Below are positions 58,898-64,000 of a DNA stretch of 64,000 bases, in pieces (position 1 is the stretch's first letter; each line of letters starts with the position of its first letter). Under the pieces are notes generated by a model. It ran no database searches and was not told the origin of the DNA. It saw only the letters and a program-made list of their open reading frames with translations. A program made the position numbers and the translations under genes. The DNA is taken from contig CM043956.1 in assembly GCA_014529385.2 (NCBI GenBank), positions 63,492,620-63,556,619 of the forward strand. The letters run 5' to 3'. The stretch is from Adiantum capillus-veneris (Eukaryota > Streptophyta > Polypodiopsida > Polypodiales > Pteridaceae).

Positions 58898-59540
58898 ATA
58901 CCAAGCCTCAGTCCCAAGACCTCAAACACCTTCGAAGGTGGAGAGAGCTAGCAGGGAATGAGGGTAGGGAAGAGGAAGAAGAAACATTTCATACGAGAAA
59001 GAGCTAGTTCCTCACTTATCATAACTCTTGTGCTAGCATACATAATAGCATAGTAATGAAGAAGAAATAGATGGCAAGCTCAAGCATTGAAGCATGGCTC
59101 TTGGATGGATTTGCACTCCATAGCCAAGAGTGTTGGTGTAGGCTCTCAACCTCTACTTGCTTGGAGAAAGAGAGGGAGCTCTTGCACTTTGCACAGTACA
59201 CAATGAGAGTGTTTGTGAGTGTGTGTGGGTAAGTATACCCCCTAAGCACCCCCCTAGCTAGCTTGGGTCGACCCCCCCTTGTAGCTCATGCTTGAAGCTC
59301 ATTGGACCCCTCCAGGCCTAGCCAATCACAAGCAGGAGCCATTACAAGCAACATGGGTAGCCTTGGGACAAGTGTCCCCCTTTCCCCTTTGAGAGAGAGG
59401 ACTTGATAAATGCAAAATCAATTAATTAAATATCCTAAATTATCATTGGACCCCTTGGGTGGCCAACCAATAGGTTTCAGGCACACCATGAGGAGGAACT
59501 TGACAAGTGTCCTTGCTGCCTCTTCAAGCTGGGGCTTCCC

Positions 59541-59541
<1 letters not shown>

Positions 59542-59598
<57 letters not shown>
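59542..59598. repeat. (GT)28 microsatellite
   Basis: A pure GT dinucleotide run of about 57 bp inside the gypsy E LTR region. Confidence 0.97.
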
Positions 59599-59599
<1 letters not shown>

Positions 59600-59743
59600 C
59601 TCTCTCATCCCCCCCCCTTGTAGGCTCGCCCCCCTCCTTGTAGGGAATTTTTTTACTTTGGATGAGCAAGCCCCTTAGTCATCAAGCATGACTAAGCTCT
59701 TGAAGTAGGGGGTGTTCCCACCAGCATCTCAGGAAGCTTCTCA

Positions 59744-59895
59744 AGGCACTTCAAGCACCTTAATCATGCACCAAGTCAAGCACCTCAAGCATGGAGCCAA
59801 TCAAGCACCTCAAGCATCTTAATCAAGCACCTCAAGCATGACAAGCACCTCAAGCAGGACAAGCACCTCAAGCACGACAAGCACCTTGAGCTTGG
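59744..59895. repeat. Minisatellite with AAGCACCTCAAGCA core
   Basis: About ten imperfect units of 11-22 bp, such as tcaagcacctcaagcatg and acaagcacctcaagcagg. Units at the right end are more alike, as in recent expansion. Confidence 0.85.
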
Positions 59896-60102
59896 GCCGG
59901 GTTCCCACCTCAAGCTCAGCCCTAGCTTACCTAAGGTCAAAGGACTTTTACACACATTATTGGAGGTCTTCAATGAAGCTAACCCTAAGGTCTTATGCTC
60001 CATTGATTAGCCTTGCTCTTGATAGACCATCTCGCATTTGGGCCCCTTTACTATTGGCCCCGTGTTGATATAGATCTATAAGCACATATCTATATCTTAA
60101 CA

Positions 60103-60548
60103 CTTGTTCCCATTTATTCTCCCACATTAAGTGATCAATTTAATATGAGAAAATCATTTGGGTTGGTTAGATATTAGATTTTATGAAATTACCTCTCTCT
60201 TGAAATCATAGTCGTCCTCGACTATGAGGTAGAAGAGATAAAGCCTTAGTCATTAGTCAATCGTACTTAGCGGGTAGAGGATCCCTTTTTTACCCTACGA
60301 CATCTTTCCAAGATGGATGACTAATCCATTTGGTGCTTGGGAGACATAGCTTCCGCAAGCATGTCTGCTCTTTAGTCCATTTCATTCTTCCAAAGTAGAG
60401 TGACAAATTCTACTTGGTGTTTGAGAGACGTCGTCATCACAAACATGATTCTAAGCATGCATACTAGTTAAATTTGTGCACAATTAAAAAGAGGATTAGT
60501 CTTATAAGACAAAAACATGAGTCATTTAAAAGAGAGTTGTACATTTGC
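60103..60548 (-). other. Gypsy E 3' untranslated region
   Basis: Lies between the end of pol and the LTR. Apart from the purine-rich tract next to the LTR, nothing is recognised. Confidence 0.6.
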
Positions 60549-63500
60549 TTATTCTAATGTAGCATTGTAAGCATTGACAAGGTTCATACTATCCTTAAGT
60601 TGTACTCCTTGCATCCATTTAGCATCTTCAAAAGGATAATTTTTGAACTTAATAAGATACCGTCGGATTATCTTACCATGTCGTAGTACCTTGTCTTCAT
60701 GCCGAAGGACAGCTTCGGGTTGTAGCACCTCTTCTTGGTCTTCAACTTCGGGAGGGTCTTCAATAATTGGTTCAGTTGGTGGCTCTCCTTTATAGGGCTT
60801 AAGTAGGCTTACATGAAAGGCATTGTGTATAAGCCAATGGTTGGGCAACTTGAGTTGATAAGCCGTCTCATTGATGGGCTTCAAGATTTGGAAAGGACCA
60901 TAGTATCTTTTTGCTAGTTTAGCATAATACTTTTGATGGCCCGTAGGATTTTTGCCCGTCGTTTGCCTTAATCGAGCCTTAGGAAACTTGAGTAAGACCC
61001 AATCATTTTCTTTGAGCATTAAGGCTCTTCTGTGCTTATCAGCAGCAGCTTTTTGCCTTTGTTGAGAGATGGCTATAGCCTCCCTAATCTTTTGAAAAGA
61101 TTCTTGTAGGTCACGGCTATACTCATCGGCGGCGAAGATCTTCCCATGTACTTTGAGTAGCAAGGGACTTTTAGGTCTTCCCTCTATGATCTCGAAAGGT
61201 GCTTTCCCCGTAGAAGTATGTACAATATTATTGTAGGCATACTCTACCAAAGGTAAATACTTTTCTCATTGTGAGCGTTGATCTACTTCGGTAACATAAG
61301 TCTTGAGTAGATCGAGTATCGTAAGATTGGCTATCTCACTTTGGCCATCCGTTTGTGGGTGATAGGCCGAAGAGAAATTCAATCTTGTTCCTAGATTTTC
61401 AAAGAGACCTTTCCAGAAATTACTGGTCATTCTAGGATCTCTATCTGACACGATGGATGTGGGTAATCCATGGTGCTTGAAAATCTGAGATATGAAGAGA
61501 GTTGCCATTTGATGTGCCTTAATAGTCTTTTTGACAGGAATAAAATGTGCTTGCTTGCTAAACCTGTCGACTATTGTCCATATTCCTGTATTCCCAGGGA
61601 TAGACTTGGGTAATCCAAAGATGAAATCCATGGATATACTCTCCCATGGTGAATTTGGAATAGGCAATGGCTGGAGTAATCCAGGTTGCTTCCCTCTATC
61701 ATACTTGGTCTTTTGGCATACTACACATTTTGAAACATACTCTTGTATGTCCACTTTCATGGTAGGCCAATAGAAATACGTCTCTACTCCTCGGAGAGTA
61801 GGTTGAATACCTCTATGCCCTGCATATGGAGGAGCATGGGATTCATACATAACCTTCTCACGAAGGGAATGGGTAACACATAGCCTATTTCCGTGGAGAA
61901 GATAACCATCCTGCAAGGTGAATGGTTCCTCTTTCTTCCCCAAAGCAAGGGCTGACATTATGTCTCTAAAGTCAGGGTCAGTAGCATACTCATCTATCAT
62001 AGAGGATAGATCATTGTGAGTAGCTATAGACACCGCATTAACTTTTGGTCGTCGTGAAAGTGCATCGGCAACTTGATTGTGCTTACCAGCTATGTGAGCA
62101 ATATGGAAATTAAATTGCGAAAGAAAATTTGCCCACCTCATTTGTTTGTCGGAAAGTTTGGTTTGCGTCATGAAATACTTGAGACTTTGGTGGTCGGTTC
62201 GTAGGATAAATGGAGTCCCCAATAGGTAGCGCTTCCATGTATCTAGGGCATGTAGAACAGCTAAAAGCTCTTTCTCATAAATGCCCAAGACTTGTTCATC
62301 ACTATTGAGCCTTCGGCTCTCATATGCTATGGCATGCCCTTCTTGAAGCAAAACCGCTCCAAGGCAATCACCACACGCATCACATTGGACTTCAAATGGC
62401 TTTGAGAGATCCGGAAGCACGAGGACTGGTTGGGAAGTAAGCTTCTCTTTGAGTTTTTCAAAAGCATTTTTCTCCTTAGCAGTCCATACAAACTTAACTT
62501 TCTTCTTTGTTAAGTCGTGTAGTGGTCCTGCTACTTGAGAGAATTTTGCTATGAAGCGTCTATAGTATGCACACATACCAATAAAGCTTCTTAGCTCATG
62601 TAGATTCCTTGGGTTAGGCCATGATTTTATTACCTCTAACTTTGATGGATCCATACGAATACCATCGTGAGAGATAATATGACCTAGATATTGAATCTCT
62701 TGAAGGAAGAATTCACTTTTCTTTTGGTTGAGAAAAAGTTTGTTTTCCCTCAAGGCTTGAAAAATCACTTGGAGATGTTGCTTATGTTCCTCCAAAGATT
62801 TGGAGTAGATGATGATATCATCAAAGAACACTCCAGTGAATTTACGATATGGTCTAAAAATTTTCTCCATGAGACGATTGAAAGTAGCTGGTGCATTTGT
62901 CAAGCCAAAAGGCATGACTAGATATTCATAAAGACCAAATGTTGTGCGAAACGCGGTCTTTAGGATATCTTCATCCACTATCCTTATTTGATGATATCCA
63001 CTCTTAAGGTCAATCCTACTGAAGTAGATAGAGCCTTGTAGCTTATCAAACAGATCTTCTACCCGAGGCACGGGAAATCTGTTTTTGATAGTGATATGGT
63101 TTAGTGCTCGATAGTCCACACACATACGGTATGTACCATCTTTCTTTTGCACTAAAAGGACTGGAGAACAAAAGGGAGAGGAACTAGGCCTCACCATCCC
63201 TTTGTCTACCAATTCCTGTACTTGCCTCATAATCTCCTCTTTTTGAGCTTGTGAGACTCGATAAGGAGGTTTGTTAGGCGGTGAGCTTCCTGGAAGGAGC
63301 TCAATACGATGGTCATCATCCCCTTGTTTTGGAGGTAGGTCCATAGGGATATCATCGATGAACACATCTTGGAATCCTTTTAGAAAAGTAGACAAGTCTA
63401 ACTCTTATTGATTCCTATCATTTTCATTTGATGAAACATTATTAGCTTTTAGAGACTCTTTGACATAACTCATGTACGCAGAAACTGAGCTCTTCATTGA

Positions 63501-64000
63501 TTTATCAAAAGAAAGAGGATTTACAAGTGGAATAGTACGACCACGCTCACTAGCATCTATATATATGTTCTTTCCCCTGTAGGTGAAGTAAATTCTCCTT
63601 TCAGGGAACTTCATGTTGGCAGCCATGCGATCAAACCATGGTGCCCCTAGGATAACATCCTGATGTTGGAGAGGAGAGATGAAGAAGTCTTCTTTGTCGA
63701 CATAGCTTTGGACATGAAGCCTCAACTTCCCAATCAAGGGAGTAACAGAGGCTTGTTGTCCCTCGAATGCTGCATCAGTTGTTACTATATCTCCCATCTC
63801 AAAAGCTTGAATGCCCAACTTGGTGGCCAACTCTATTGATATGAAGTTGAGAGTAGAGCCTGGGTCAAACAAGATGAAGGCATCATGCTCTCTTACCTTT
63901 CCCCACGCATAGGAAAGTGATGATCCTTTGCAATGAGCATCCTCTTTTGGAGCTTCGATGGTGGAAGCCCTAGGAGTCTCATTGCGAGTATTCTTCTTGG
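60549..64000 (-). pseudogene. Gypsy E pol (protease to chromodomain), partial
   Basis: A minus-strand chromodomain gypsy, open to the right edge of the window, so gag lies outside. Protease: FDPGSTLNFIS near 63,860, VILGAPWF near 63,650. RT: CVDYRALNHITIKNRFPVPR, VMPFGLTNAPATFN, active site VFFDDIIIYS. RNase H: VQCDACGDCLGAVLL, ELLAVLHALDTWKRYL, FILRTDHQSLKYF, HNQVADALSRR. Integrase: HHCC (HRGI...CVVCQKTK), MDFIFGLPKS, VSDRDPRMTSNFW and DGQSEIANL, so all three acidic residues are present. The end has FHVSLLKPYKGE and a chromodomain-like IIRRYLIKFKNYPFEDAKW. Only two stops were seen: TAA at 63,405 (fits former CAA) and TGA at 61,266 (fits former TGG). There are no frameshifts. It is the best-preserved gypsy here. 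Confidence 0.95.

Larger units (their letters stand above)
58898..60102 (-). repeat. Probable 3' LTR of gypsy E
   Basis: The minus strand begins TGTTAAGATATAG at 60,102, just after a purine-rich tract (ggagaataaatgggaacaag, 60,103-60,124). The far end is not clear; a normal CA end is not visible at the junction with gypsy D, so it may be truncated. The region contains a (GT)n array, a minisatellite and no gene. Confidence 0.5.

Noticed and set aside
59744-59895. CRISPR-like or regulatory array
   Set aside because: Units are irregular, imperfect and contiguous; it is a minisatellite.

Overview
This window looks like nuclear DNA from a plant with a large, repeat-rich genome. Most of it is LTR retrotransposon sequence of types known from vascular plants: Ty1/copia elements with a tRNA-Met primer site, a Ty3/gypsy element with two RNase H domains (Tat/Ogre-like), and Ty3/gypsy elements with a C-terminal chromodomain. 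A degenerate hAT DNA transposon, a LINE-like fragment, long microsatellites and broken pieces of host genes fill the rest. I saw no intact host gene, rRNA, convincing tRNA, CRISPR array or bacterial feature. The species cannot be told from the sequence.

Layout. 1-4.1 kb: decayed gypsy pol on the minus strand (RT, RNase H, integrase, then oddly a protease-like stretch). 4.1-12.5 kb: mostly AT-rich sequence without clear genes, with one open frame at 4.8-5.2 kb and a broken protein-kinase-like gene at 11.1-11.9 kb. 12.5-14.3 kb: hAT transposase pseudogene, minus strand. 14.3-18.6 kb: gypsy F (gag-protease-RT plus LTR), minus strand. 18.6-21.7 kb: mixed repeats and a LINE-like fragment. 22.0-28.5 kb: pieces of an unrecognised multi-exon host gene (minus strand), split by copia A (22,450-27,951). 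28.5-43.5 kb: a second copy of the 15.75-21.1 kb block, split by the near-complete dual-RNase-H gypsy C (29,014-38,763). 43.5-44.8 kb: fragments of a host-type gene with a SWIM zinc finger. 45-49.9 kb: microsatellites and gene-free DNA. 49.9-58.9 kb: chromodomain gypsy D (minus), split by copia B (52,458-58,326) with a perfect 5-bp target duplication. 58.9-64 kb: chromodomain gypsy E (minus), running off the right edge.

History. Insertions are nested: copia B in gypsy D, gypsy C in the duplicated gypsy F copy, copia A in a host gene. Copia B was itself later hit by an 880-bp patch copied in inverted orientation from 43,098-43,977. The patch differs from its source at about one position, whereas the two LTRs of copia B differ at four of 227, so it is the youngest event I can date here.

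None of the elements could move on its own. The stops I could place are almost all C-to-T or G-to-A changes. The same kind of change has removed catalytic residues from three integrases, which fits decay of methylated DNA. The items I would look at first are the 880-bp patch, the mismatched LTR pair of copia A, the protease-after-integrase order at 1-4 kb, the extra open frame upstream of gag in gypsy C, and the shared early gag stop in both copia elements.
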